A DNA stretch of 64,000 nucleotides from Algibacter sp. L3A6. GTDB lineage: Bacteria; Bacteroidota; Bacteroidia; Flavobacteriales; Flavobacteriaceae. Position 1 is the first letter of the stretch; each line of letters opens with the position of its first letter. Both the position numbers and the translations under genes were made by a program. Of the stretch, positions 18,494 through 25,747 are shown piece after piece. The notes beneath the pieces are model-generated. The model was not told where the DNA came from and did not search any database. It saw only the letters and a program-made list of their open reading frames with translations. The stretch is taken from contig NZ_CP047030.1 of NCBI RefSeq assembly GCF_009796825.1, positions 2,627,001 through 2,691,000 on the forward strand, read 5' to 3'.

Positions 18494-19033
18494 ATGAAAA
18501 AAAATATAGTTTTATACATTCTGCTTATCTTTTTAGTGGCTGTTAATGCTTTTTTTCTCTTTAATTATTTAGGGAAGCCTATAGGGAAACAAAAGATGGA
18601 GCGCGAAGATCCTATGAGTTTTATTATAGGTGAGTTGAACTTTAACGAAGAGCAACTAGAGGCTGTGCAAGTTCTAAATAGAGAGCATCGTCAAAATATG
18701 ATGCGAAACAATAGTGGTATTAAAAAAATGAAGGATGCTTTGTTTAGTAAATTATCAGATAAAGAACTAGATCCTGAAGTTGTAGATTCTTTGGCTCGAA
18801 CAATTGCGTTAAAAGAAATGGAGTTTGATAAAATGGCATTTTATCATTTTAGAGATATTCAAGAATTATGCAATGCTGAACAAAAAGAAAAATTTAAGAG
18901 TATAATAAAACAAGCACTTCAGAAAGGACCGAATAATAGAGAAGGTAGTCCTGATCAAGAAGGTAGAGATAGAAACGGACCGCCACCACCAAGAATGGGT
19001 GGAGAGCACGAAGGGCGACCGCCAATACATTAA
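18494..19033 (+). CDS. Membrane-anchored Spy/CnrX-like periplasmic protein, putative sensor
   Basis: A 179-residue protein with an uncleaved N-terminal anchor (residues 5-24) and a helical periplasmic domain of the Spy/CpxP/metal-resistance type: LNFNEEQLEAVQVLNREHRQNM, then a long hairpin ending with LCNAEQKEKFKSIIKQAL. The tail is disordered, rich in G, P, R and H (PPPPRMGGEHEGRPPIH), which might bind metal. It starts 6 bp after the anti-sigma-like gene. In CnrX the equivalent anchored helical protein binds Co or Ni and controls the anti-sigma; I infer a similar sensor role here, but the ligand is unknown. A terminator follows. Confidence 0.8.
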   Translation: MKKNIVLYILLIFLVAVNAFFLFNYLGKPIGKQKMEREDPMSFIIGELNFNEEQLEAVQVLNREHRQNMMRNNSGIKKMKDALFSKLSDKELDPEVVDSLARTIALKEMEFDKMAFYHFRDIQELCNAEQKEKFKSIIKQALQKGPNNREGSPDQEGRDRNGPPPPRMGGEHEGRPPIH

Positions 19034-19036
19034 AAT

Positions 19037-19071
19037 AAAAAAAAGACATTCATTTTGAGTGTCTTTTTTTT
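19037..19071 (+). terminator. Terminator of the anti-sigma/Spy unit
   Basis: A 15-bp stem with one G-U pair (arms 19037-19051 and 19057-19071), a five-base loop and a T-run. It starts 4 bp after the stop codon and separates this unit from ECF site 2. Confidence 0.85.
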
Positions 19072-19095
19072 GTGATTATATTAACAGAATTGCGC

Positions 19096-19124
19096 GCGAG
19101 TTTATACACACAATATCATCTAAA
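19096..19124 (+). promoter_or_regulatory. ECF promoter site 2 (EF-hand gene)
   Basis: GCGAGTTT (19096-19103), 13-bp spacer, CATCTAAA (19117-19124). It differs from the other copies by one base in the first box. It ends 29 bp before the EF-hand ATG. Confidence 0.8.
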
Positions 19125-19153
19125 TTCATATAAACATTAAAATAATTTTTAAG

Positions 19154-19639
19154 ATGAAAAATAAAACATTTAAAACAGGTGCCTTAGTTTTTGGATTGGC
19201 ATTATTAGGTTCGACTCAAACATTTGCACAGTCGGAAGAAAAGGGAAATCAAAAACCGCCATCATTTAGTGAGTTGTTAAAAAAACTAGATGCTAATGAA
19301 GATGGTAAACTATCGGAAAATGAAGTAGACGGACCTTTAAAAGAACAGTTTGCTACAATTGATGCCGATAAAGATGGTTTTATTACTGAAGATGAAATGA
19401 AACCGAAGGCAAAAGAAGCAAAATCGGAAAAGAAGAGTAAAGGTCAAGGGAAAGGTATGCCAACTTACACGGAGTTGTTAGAACAAATGGATGCTGATAA
19501 GGATGGTAAACTTTCTAAAAGTGAAGTTAAAGGGCCTTTGAAAAACGATTTCTCTAAAGTTGATACTGATCAAGATGGTTTTTTATCTGAGGCAGAATTA
19601 AAAAATGCTCCAAAGCCAGAGCGTCCACAAAGAAGGTAA
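19154..19639 (+). CDS. Secreted four-EF-hand protein
   Basis: A 161-residue protein with a cleavable signal peptide ending TFAQ at residue 26. Four canonical EF-hand loops of DxDxDG type lie at 46-57 (DANEDGKLSENE), 70-81 (DADKDGFITEDE), 113-124 (DADKDGKLSKSE) and 137-148 (DTDQDGFLSEAE). The two pairs are near copies of each other, joined by a lysine-rich linker (about 83-102), so the protein arose by internal duplication. It should bind calcium in the periplasm or outside the cell. It forms its own transcription unit between ECF site 2 and a terminator. The partner is unknown. Confidence 0.9.
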   Translation: MKNKTFKTGALVFGLALLGSTQTFAQSEEKGNQKPPSFSELLKKLDANEDGKLSENEVDGPLKEQFATIDADKDGFITEDEMKPKAKEAKSEKKSKGQGKGMPTYTELLEQMDADKDGKLSKSEVKGPLKNDFSKVDTDQDGFLSEAELKNAPKPERPQRR

Positions 19640-19688
19640 TTGCTTAATTATTTATAATACAAACTATAACTCTCATTGTAGTTTTTTC

Positions 19689-19718
19689 AAGACTCAAAAT
19701 TTAAAAATTTTGAGTCTT
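19689..19718 (+). terminator. Terminator of the EF-hand gene
   Basis: Arms 19689-19700 and 19707-19718 form a 12-bp perfect stem (AAGACTCAAAAT) followed by a run of Ts. It lies between the EF-hand gene and ECF site 3. Confidence 0.9.
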
Positions 19719-19752
19719 TTTTTTGTTAAGATTTTTTTAACATAATATAAGC

Positions 19753-19781
19753 GCAAGTTTTAAAACAGATGGGCATCTAAA
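19753..19781 (+). promoter_or_regulatory. ECF promoter site 3 (VTC-CotH operon)
   Basis: GCAAGTTT (19753-19760), 13-bp spacer, CATCTAAA (19774-19781), 51 bp upstream of the VTC-domain gene. The extended form GCGCAAGTTT is shared with site 4. Confidence 0.82.
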
Positions 19782-19832
19782 CTTTATGTAACAATTTAAT
19801 AACGTTTTATTAATATTAAATAAGTTGATAAT

Positions 19833-20582
19833 ATGCCACAAAACATTCAAAAAATAATGAGTAGGTTTTCTTCTATTTCGTTAGATGAAATGAATAGTGT
19901 AGCCTTAATGAAGCGAACCGATACTAAGTTTGTAATTAATAAAACCCAGTTGGTTTCTATTTTAAATACAGTAGAACACGAATATCGGGTTTTAGAAATT
20001 AATACAGATAGGGTAATGAGTTATTCATCGTTGTATTTCGATACCGCGGACAATAAGTTTTACAACGATCACCATAACGGGAAAAATAATAGAACAAAAA
20101 TTAGACAGCGCAAATATGTAGAATCTAATCTCTGCTTTCTTGAAATTAAACAAAAGAATGGTAAAGGAGAAACGAATAAAACACGAATTCCTGTAAAAGA
20201 TTTTGAGTTGAATTTATCAAAATCATCAGAGGCCTTTATTGCTGAAACTACAAACGAAGACTTTAATTTGGAGCCTAGCCTCTGGAATGGTTTTAATCGA
20301 GTAACCTTAGTGAATTTAAAAAGTAAAGAGCGTGTTACTATAGATTTAAACCTTTCTTTTAAAATTAACGAAACAGAGAAAAACTACAATGATTTAGTTG
20401 TTGTGGAAGTTAAGCAAGAGCGTTTCAATAGAAATTCTGCAATAGTAAAAGCTTTAAAATCTTTACGCCAGCATCCTTATAGTATAAGTAAATATTGCAT
20501 TGGTATGATAAGCTTGTACAACGATGTAAAGTACAATGTGTTTAAAAAGAAATTAATAAAAATCAATAACATTACAGCATAA
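19833..20582 (+). CDS. VTC-domain polyphosphate polymerase-like protein
   Basis: A 249-residue cytosolic protein of the VTC/triphosphate-tunnel family. The tunnel residues expected for activity are present: MKRTDTKFV (K27, K32), YFDT (68-71), KIRQRKY (89-95, with R91 and R93), LEIKQK (103-108), a later VVVEVKQERF glutamate-lysine strand, and the C-terminal SISKYCIGM. In yeast Vtc4 this fold makes polyphosphate from ATP and feeds it through a membrane partner. Here the next gene, 2 bp downstream, encodes a DUF4956 membrane protein that could be that partner. Activity in bacteria of this type is inference. First gene of a four-gene operon ending with CotH. Confidence 0.88.
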   Translation: MPQNIQKIMSRFSSISLDEMNSVALMKRTDTKFVINKTQLVSILNTVEHEYRVLEINTDRVMSYSSLYFDTADNKFYNDHHNGKNNRTKIRQRKYVESNLCFLEIKQKNGKGETNKTRIPVKDFELNLSKSSEAFIAETTNEDFNLEPSLWNGFNRVTLVNLKSKERVTIDLNLSFKINETEKNYNDLVVVEVKQERFNRNSAIVKALKSLRQHPYSISKYCIGMISLYNDVKYNVFKKKLIKINNITA

Positions 20583-20584
20583 CT

Positions 20585-21187
20585 ATGGAGTTTTTAGAGA
20601 TACCAATTTTCGATGACGATTTTTTTAAAATGGCTTTCCGTTTTACAATAAACTTAGGGTTTTTAACGCTAATTATACGTTGGTTGTATTATACATCGTC
20701 TAGACGAAAAGATTATTTGTTTACTTTTTATATGATAAGTTTTATCGTGTTTTTCTTGTGTTTTACGCTTAAAAAATTCGAATTAGATATTGGTATGGCT
20801 CTAGGTCTCTTTGCGATTTTCGGTATTATACGGTACCGAACAGATGCTATCGATATTAAAGAAATGACCTATTTGTTTGTTGTTATTGGTGTTTCTGTAA
20901 TGAACTCTTTGGCTAATAAAAAAATGAGTTATTCCGAAATTCTTCTAGCTAATACTGTTGTGGTAATTTCTATAGCTATAATTGAAAAGTTTTGGCATTT
21001 AAAACATGAAGTCACTAAAGAGATTGTCTACGAAAATATAGAAAATATTAAACCAGAGAATTACGAGTTGCTTAAGACGGATTTGGAGGATCGAACAGGT
21101 TTAACGATTAACAATGTTTCGATTGGCAATGTAGACTTTTTAAGAGATACAGCAGTGTTAACTATTTATTACTACAACAGAAAATAA
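20585..21187 (+). CDS. DUF4956 integral membrane protein
   Basis: A 200-residue protein with about four to five membrane segments in residues 10-135 and a cytosolic C-terminal domain of about 60 residues. The conserved family block GIIRYRTDAIDIKEMTYLF lies near residue 78-96. It starts 2 bp after the VTC-domain gene and ends 1 bp before the DUF2490 gene. DUF4956 proteins are commonly found beside VTC-domain and CotH genes. I infer that it anchors the polymerase or passes its product across the inner membrane, by analogy with the membrane part of the yeast VTC complex; nothing in the sequence proves this. Confidence 0.88.
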   Translation: MEFLEIPIFDDDFFKMAFRFTINLGFLTLIIRWLYYTSSRRKDYLFTFYMISFIVFFLCFTLKKFELDIGMALGLFAIFGIIRYRTDAIDIKEMTYLFVVIGVSVMNSLANKKMSYSEILLANTVVVISIAIIEKFWHLKHEVTKEIVYENIENIKPENYELLKTDLEDRTGLTINNVSIGNVDFLRDTAVLTIYYYNRK

Positions 21188-21188
21188 T

Positions 21189-21935
21189 ATGAAGAATCAA
21201 ATTAAAGGGATTAGGTTAAGGCGTTGCTTCTTATTAAATGTTATATGGGTTGCTATGCTTAGTGGTTGCTTAAGTTTTGCGCAGTCTGGTGATAGTGATT
21301 GGGGATCTTGGAATACGATAGGATTAGAGTATAAATTAGATAAAAAATGGACGTTTAGTTTAGAAGAGCAGTTGCGGTTAAAGGAGGATATATCTGTGAT
21401 AGATGAATATTTTACTCAACTTAATGCCGAGTATAAGTTGTTTAAAGATTTTAAACTAGCAGGAGGTCTTAGATATATTCGTCAGAATGATAATCAAGGA
21501 AATATTCAAGGTTACGAGAATCATTTTCGTTTCAATATCGATGTTAGTTACAAGCATGAGTTAGATAATTTTAAACTTGGTTATCGTTTGCGTTATCAAA
21601 ATAAAAATGAATTGGGTGTGTCTTCAGAAGAGGGCGATTATGCAAACCAGAATGTTCGTTTAAAAGCATCTGTAGAATATAATATCAATAACTGGAAATT
21701 GGATCCTAAATTTTCAGCAGAACTATTTAATCATTTTGAAAAAGAAGATGAAAATGGCTTTAGCAAATACAGGTTAACGTTTGGTACAGATTATAAAATT
21801 AAAAACTTTGGAGAGATTGGTGTTTTCTATCGTTTTGAAAAAGAATTGAATGTCGATTTACCCGATGTTACCAATATTGTTGGCTTAAAATATATGTATA
21901 CAATTAAGAATAAATCGAAAAAAAAGAAAGATTAA
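21189..21935 (+). CDS. DUF2490 outer-membrane beta-barrel-like protein
   Basis: A 248-residue exported protein. The signal peptide ends around CLSFAQ. The mature part is made of alternating amphipathic strands with aromatic girdles (TIGLEYKLDKKWTFSLEEQ, NHFRFNIDVSYKHE, KLGYRLRYQNKNE) as in DUF2490 family members, and is likely to be a small barrel of 8 to 12 strands in the outer membrane. The basic C terminus (KNKSKKKKD) is unusual for a barrel, which normally ends in an aromatic residue. It is tightly linked to the DUF4956 gene upstream and CotH gene 18 bp downstream. Confidence 0.85.
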   Translation: MKNQIKGIRLRRCFLLNVIWVAMLSGCLSFAQSGDSDWGSWNTIGLEYKLDKKWTFSLEEQLRLKEDISVIDEYFTQLNAEYKLFKDFKLAGGLRYIRQNDNQGNIQGYENHFRFNIDVSYKHELDNFKLGYRLRYQNKNELGVSSEEGDYANQNVRLKASVEYNINNWKLDPKFSAELFNHFEKEDENGFSKYRLTFGTDYKIKNFGEIGVFYRFEKELNVDLPDVTNIVGLKYMYTIKNKSKKKKD

Positions 21936-21953
21936 CAAACTAAAATTAAAAAC

Positions 21954-23369
21954 ATGAAATATTTAAAAACTCTATTTTTATCTACTTTTCTCGCGCTTGC
22001 TTTTTCTTGCGCTAATGATAATACTTTTAATGAATCTGCAGACGAAGAAGACGATGTTGATATTGTTGTAACTACAGATGATGCTGATTTTGAAGCGACA
22101 GATTGGACAACGGAAACACATAGTAATGATGTGGATGGTGATTTTGATGAGGTGTTCGAGGATGGTACTGTGAAACGTTTAGATATTGTAATCACAGAAG
22201 ACCGTTGGGATACTATGCTTGATGATATGACTAATCTTTACGGAACCTTCGGTTCTAGGGGTGGTGGTAATTCTGCTTTTTCAGATGAAGATCCGGTTTT
22301 TGTTCCTGGGGAAGTTTTTTATCAAGATAAAGAATGGTATCGTGTTGGTATTCGTTTTAAAGGAAATTCAAGCTTACAAAGTGCTTGGCAGGCTGGTATT
22401 TTAAAGTTATCATTCAAGCTTGACTTTGATGAATTTGAAGATGATTATCCGCAAATAAAAAACCAACGCTTTTATGGCTTTAAGAAATTGAGTCTTAAAA
22501 ATAATTATGATGATAGTTCTATGATGCGCGAAAAAGTGGCCACAGATGTCTTTAGAAATGCAGGTTTAGTAGCATCACATACCGCGTTTTATACGGTGTA
22601 TGTAGATCATGGTGATGGGCCACAATATTTTGGGGTTTATACTTTGGTAGAAGAGGTTGATGATACGGTTATTGATACGCAATATGATGATAACGAGGGT
22701 AATTTATACAAACCAGACGGAGATGCCGCAAGTTTTGCTAGTGGTACTTATGATGAAGATGAATATGTTAAAAAAACAAACGAAGATGAGGCTGATTTTA
22801 CCGATGTTGCAAACTTACTAGATATTATTAATGATGGTTCTAGAACTACCGATGCAGCAGCATGGAGAGCGAGTTTAGAAACAGTTTTTGATACCGATGT
22901 GTATTTAAAATATTTAGCTGTAAATACGGTTATTCAAAACTGGGATACTTATGGTAGAATGACGCATAATTACTTTTTGTATAATAATCCTGATACCGGT
23001 AAATTAAACTGGATTCCTTGGGATAACAACGAGTCTTTACAAACAGGGAAACAAGGAGGTGCATTGTCTTTAGATTTTTCAGGATTAAATTCATCAACAT
23101 GGCCATTAATTGGTTATATCTATAGTGATGAGGTTTACAGAGCAAAATACGATGCTTATGTTCAGGAAGTTGTCGATGGGCCTTTTGAAACAAGTGCTAT
23201 GCAAGCCTTGTACGATTCTTATTCATCTTTACTAGAAGAATATGCAAATGCCGAGGTTTCGGGTTATACGTTTTTAAACTCAAGTGCCGATTTTCAATCT
23301 TCTGTAAGTGGTTTAAAAAGTCATGTGTCTAGCAGGGCATCTGCAGTAAGTAGTTACTTAAATGATTAA
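21954..23369 (+). CDS. CotH kinase-family lipoprotein
   Basis: A 471-residue lipoprotein (lipidated cysteine C19 in LAFSC) with a very acidic linker (residues 27-70) and a CotH domain from about 72. Family blocks are RVGIRFKGNSS (130-140), KNNYDDSSMMREK (182-194), FGVYTLVEEVDD (226-237), and the probable catalytic aspartates D331 (NWDTYGRMTHNYFLY) and D357 (IPWDNNE). Bacillus CotH is an atypical kinase that phosphorylates spore-coat proteins; the homologues here are expected to act on surface proteins. Last gene of the VTC operon, closed by a terminator. The phospho-donor and target are unknown. Confidence 0.9.
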   Translation: MKYLKTLFLSTFLALAFSCANDNTFNESADEEDDVDIVVTTDDADFEATDWTTETHSNDVDGDFDEVFEDGTVKRLDIVITEDRWDTMLDDMTNLYGTFGSRGGGNSAFSDEDPVFVPGEVFYQDKEWYRVGIRFKGNSSLQSAWQAGILKLSFKLDFDEFEDDYPQIKNQRFYGFKKLSLKNNYDDSSMMREKVATDVFRNAGLVASHTAFYTVYVDHGDGPQYFGVYTLVEEVDDTVIDTQYDDNEGNLYKPDGDAASFASGTYDEDEYVKKTNEDEADFTDVANLLDIINDGSRTTDAAAWRASLETVFDTDVYLKYLAVNTVIQNWDTYGRMTHNYFLYNNPDTGKLNWIPWDNNESLQTGKQGGALSLDFSGLNSSTWPLIGYIYSDEVYRAKYDAYVQEVVDGPFETSAMQALYDSYSSLLEEYANAEVSGYTFLNSSADFQSSVSGLKSHVSSRASAVSSYLND

Positions 23370-23392
23370 TATTTATAAATATTTTTAAGAAA

Positions 23393-23427
23393 AAACACCT
23401 CAAAAGCTCAATGTTTTTGGGGTGTTT
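23393..23427 (+). terminator. Terminator of the VTC-CotH operon
   Basis: Arms 23393-23405 and 23415-23427 form a 13-bp stem with one G-U pair, followed by CTTTTTC. It lies 23 bp after the CotH stop and 32 bp before ECF site 4. Confidence 0.85.
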
Positions 23428-23459
23428 CTTTTTCTTATGAATAAAAAGTGAAAATTGGC

Positions 23460-23488
23460 GCAAGTTTATTTTTATAAACACATCTAAA
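23460..23488 (+). promoter_or_regulatory. ECF promoter site 4 (YHYH-YwqK-SCO1 operon)
   Basis: GCAAGTTT (23460-23467), 13-bp spacer, CATCTAAA (23481-23488), 41 bp upstream of the YHYH gene. Confidence 0.82.
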
Positions 23489-23529
23489 AAAACATATCAA
23501 TTATATATAACTTTAAAGAATAGATTAAA

Positions 23530-24330
23530 ATGAAAAAGGAAATTAAAAAAATAGTGCCGTATTCGAGCTTTTTAGCTTTGATATTAATGTCGGTACTTGC
23601 GTGCAGTGGCAGTGAGGATAGCAGTTCTGAAGAAGCTGATAATGATGAAGAAGGAGAAGCAGTAACAGAATTACACGCTGCTTTTGCGGCATTTAATTCA
23701 GATGCGGTTACGGCTATTTTATCTGATGATGGTACGGAGGTTTACATTGAAACAACTGGGTATCCAGATCATACCTCAGTGTATTGGGAAACAGATAATG
23801 CGCTTTACATCGATGAGCCAGATGTTTCAAAAACAACTCAAGGCACTTATATAGGTGGTGGACAAGGTGAAGCTTCTAGTTTTACAGTTGATGCAACACC
23901 AGACTTAACTGGCGCTACTGTTACTACGCAATTAGGTACCATTGGTATAGCGGTTAGTGGATCTGCTATTTTCAACGATCAGGAAGGTGCGGGCGATTTA
24001 GATGAGGCTGCAGGGAGTCTAGATTGGGCTGGTGGACATAAAGGTCCTGGCGTGTATCACTATCATTTAGAGCCAACACCAATTACGAGCGATGATGATA
24101 ATTTAGTGGGTATATTACTAGATGGTGTTTTTATTTATGGAAGACAATGTAATTCAACAGGAGGAACGCCTACAGATTTAGATGCTTCAGGTGGTCATAC
24201 GTCTGTTACGCAATATACAGATGGCGCAGAGGAGTATCATTATCATATTATTAATGAAGTTTATGCTGCAAGTAATTATGCATATACACCAGCGTATGTT
24301 GTTTTTGCTGGGCCATTTCAAGGATACTAA
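23530..24330 (+). CDS. YHYH-domain lipoprotein
   Basis: A 266-residue lipoprotein (lipidated C25 in VLAC) with an acidic serine-rich linker. It carries two YHYH motifs, at 176-179 (GVYHYHLEP) and 236-239 (EEYHYHIIN), the defining feature of the YHYH family, with a conserved LLDGVFIYGRQC block between them. The family has no established function. The two HxH pairs could form a metal site, and the downstream SCO1-type copper protein makes copper a fair guess, but this is inference. First gene of a three-gene unit controlled by ECF site 4. Confidence 0.88.
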   Translation: MKKEIKKIVPYSSFLALILMSVLACSGSEDSSSEEADNDEEGEAVTELHAAFAAFNSDAVTAILSDDGTEVYIETTGYPDHTSVYWETDNALYIDEPDVSKTTQGTYIGGGQGEASSFTVDATPDLTGATVTTQLGTIGIAVSGSAIFNDQEGAGDLDEAAGSLDWAGGHKGPGVYHYHLEPTPITSDDDNLVGILLDGVFIYGRQCNSTGGTPTDLDASGGHTSVTQYTDGAEEYHYHIINEVYAASNYAYTPAYVVFAGPFQGY

Positions 24331-24342
24331 ATTTAAATAATT

Positions 24343-24960
24343 ATGAAGCCAATTCTTCTTTTTATACTTATTGCTTTATCAATCACGAGTTGTGAAAAAG
24401 GTATATCTAGCAAAACTGCTAATACCTCTGCTGTTGAAAATGAGTTAATCGTTATTGATAGTGTTGAAGTTTTAAAAGAAGAATTGGTTCTTAATGGAAA
24501 TAAAGGTATCTGGTATTATAAAGATCAACCTTATAATGGTTTTTCATTAAAGTACTACCCAAATGGGATTTTAGAAGAAAAATGGGGTTTTTACAATGGT
24601 AAAAGAGAAGGTGTTGCAAAACGTTGGACTAGAAACGAAAAGCTTCAATTAGAATCTTATTATAAAAATAATCGGTTAGTAGGTAGCTACAAAACTTGGT
24701 GGGAAAATGGCCTTTTGTCAGGTGAAACTTATTATGAAAACGGCGTAAAGCAAGGTGTTGAAAGAAAATGGTTTTCAGATGGGCAATTGAATAAATTAAG
24801 AAATTTTGTTGATGGAAAAGAACATGGTTTTCAAAAAGCTTGGTTGGCTAATGGCAAAATGTATGTTAATTATGAAGCCAAAAATGGTCGTGTTTTCGGT
24901 ATGAGAAGAGCAACATCATGTGTTAGGTTAGAAGATGAAGTAATTATCAGGAAAAAATAA
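24343..24960 (+). CDS. YwqK/MORN-like repeat lipoprotein
   Basis: A 205-residue lipoprotein (lipidated C17 in ITSC). Residues about 55-180 consist of repeated strands of the type YPNGxLEEKWxFYNGKREGxxKRW, the pattern of YwqK-type antitoxin/MORN-variant repeats (five to six copies: PNG, NGKREG, WWENG, YYENGVKQG, FSDGQ, VDGKEHG). These often form an elongated beta-sheet scaffold. Despite the usual database label of antitoxin, no toxin is adjacent and the protein is exported, so I regard it as a surface scaffold of unknown partner. It lies 12 bp after YHYH and 4 bp before SCO1. Confidence 0.82.
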   Translation: MKPILLFILIALSITSCEKGISSKTANTSAVENELIVIDSVEVLKEELVLNGNKGIWYYKDQPYNGFSLKYYPNGILEEKWGFYNGKREGVAKRWTRNEKLQLESYYKNNRLVGSYKTWWENGLLSGETYYENGVKQGVERKWFSDGQLNKLRNFVDGKEHGFQKAWLANGKMYVNYEAKNGRVFGMRRATSCVRLEDEVIIRKK

Positions 24961-24964
24961 TGTT

Positions 24965-25633
24965 ATGAAATATCTATTTATTATAGTGCTGCTAGTTTTT
25001 ACAGGCTGTAAGAATGAAGTTAAAAAAGAAAATATTAAAGTTGTTGAAAATAGTAGAGTAGATTATTTGCCGTATTACAACGATGAATCTTTTACACCAC
25101 ATTGGTTAACGCCAAATACAGAAGAAGAAAAAGCGTTTCATAAAATTCCAGATTTTTCATTAACAAATCAATCAGGAGAAACAGTTACTCAAGATACTTT
25201 TAAGGATAAAATTTATGTAACCGATTTCTTTTTTACAACCTGCCCAGGTATTTGTCCAAAAATGACGGGTAATATGGCGAAAATTCAAGAGGAATTTAAA
25301 AACGATCAGGATGTTTTATTGTTATCACATTCCGTAATGCCAAGTACAGATTCTGTTAGTGTTTTGCGCGCGTACGCCAATAAAAATGATGTTATAGATA
25401 ATAAATGGCATTTAGTAACAGGTAGTAGAGATGAAATTTATGCCCTCGGGAGAGATCATTATTTTGTTGAAAGTGATTTAGGAGAAGTAAAAAGTGTTGA
25501 TGATTTTTTACACACTGAAAATTTCTTGTTAATTGATAAAAATAAACATATTAGAGGAATTTATAATGGTTTAAATAGAGCGTCCATGGCTCAATTAATT
25601 ACCGATGTTAAAGCTTTAAAACAAGAAATATAA
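24965..25633 (+). CDS. SCO1/SenC-type copper-binding thioredoxin-fold lipoprotein
   Basis: A 222-residue lipoprotein (lipidated C15 in FTGC). It has the SCO copper-site residues C93 and C97 in TTCPGICPKM and H183 in DFLHTENFLLID, on a thioredoxin-like fold (PDFSLTNQSGETVT to GIYNGL). SCO proteins deliver copper to the CuA site of cytochrome oxidase or act as thiol reductants. Here it is not next to cytochrome oxidase genes but ends an ECF-controlled unit with YHYH and YwqK-like lipoproteins, which suggests a specialised copper or redox task. A terminator follows. Confidence 0.92.
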   Translation: MKYLFIIVLLVFTGCKNEVKKENIKVVENSRVDYLPYYNDESFTPHWLTPNTEEEKAFHKIPDFSLTNQSGETVTQDTFKDKIYVTDFFFTTCPGICPKMTGNMAKIQEEFKNDQDVLLLSHSVMPSTDSVSVLRAYANKNDVIDNKWHLVTGSRDEIYALGRDHYFVESDLGEVKSVDDFLHTENFLLIDKNKHIRGIYNGLNRASMAQLITDVKALKQEI

Positions 25634-25691
25634 ATATAACTATTTGATTAGGTCAATATTAATAGTAGGTTAAATTTTGTTTAATAGCTCT

Positions 25692-25722
25692 AAAGGCTCC
25701 ATGCGTAAAAGCTGGAGCTTTT
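25692..25722 (+). terminator. Terminator of the YHYH-SCO1 unit
   Basis: Arms 25692-25701 and 25713-25722 form a 10-bp stem with one G-U pair, followed by TTTAATTTTT. It closes the four-unit ECF cluster. Confidence 0.8.
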
Positions 25723-25747
25723 TTAATTTTTGACTAAATTTGTGTTT

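Noticed and set aside
24343..24960. YwqK-like gene as a toxin-antitoxin component
   Set aside because: No toxin gene adjoins it and the product has a lipoprotein signal, so it is exported rather than a cytosolic antitoxin.
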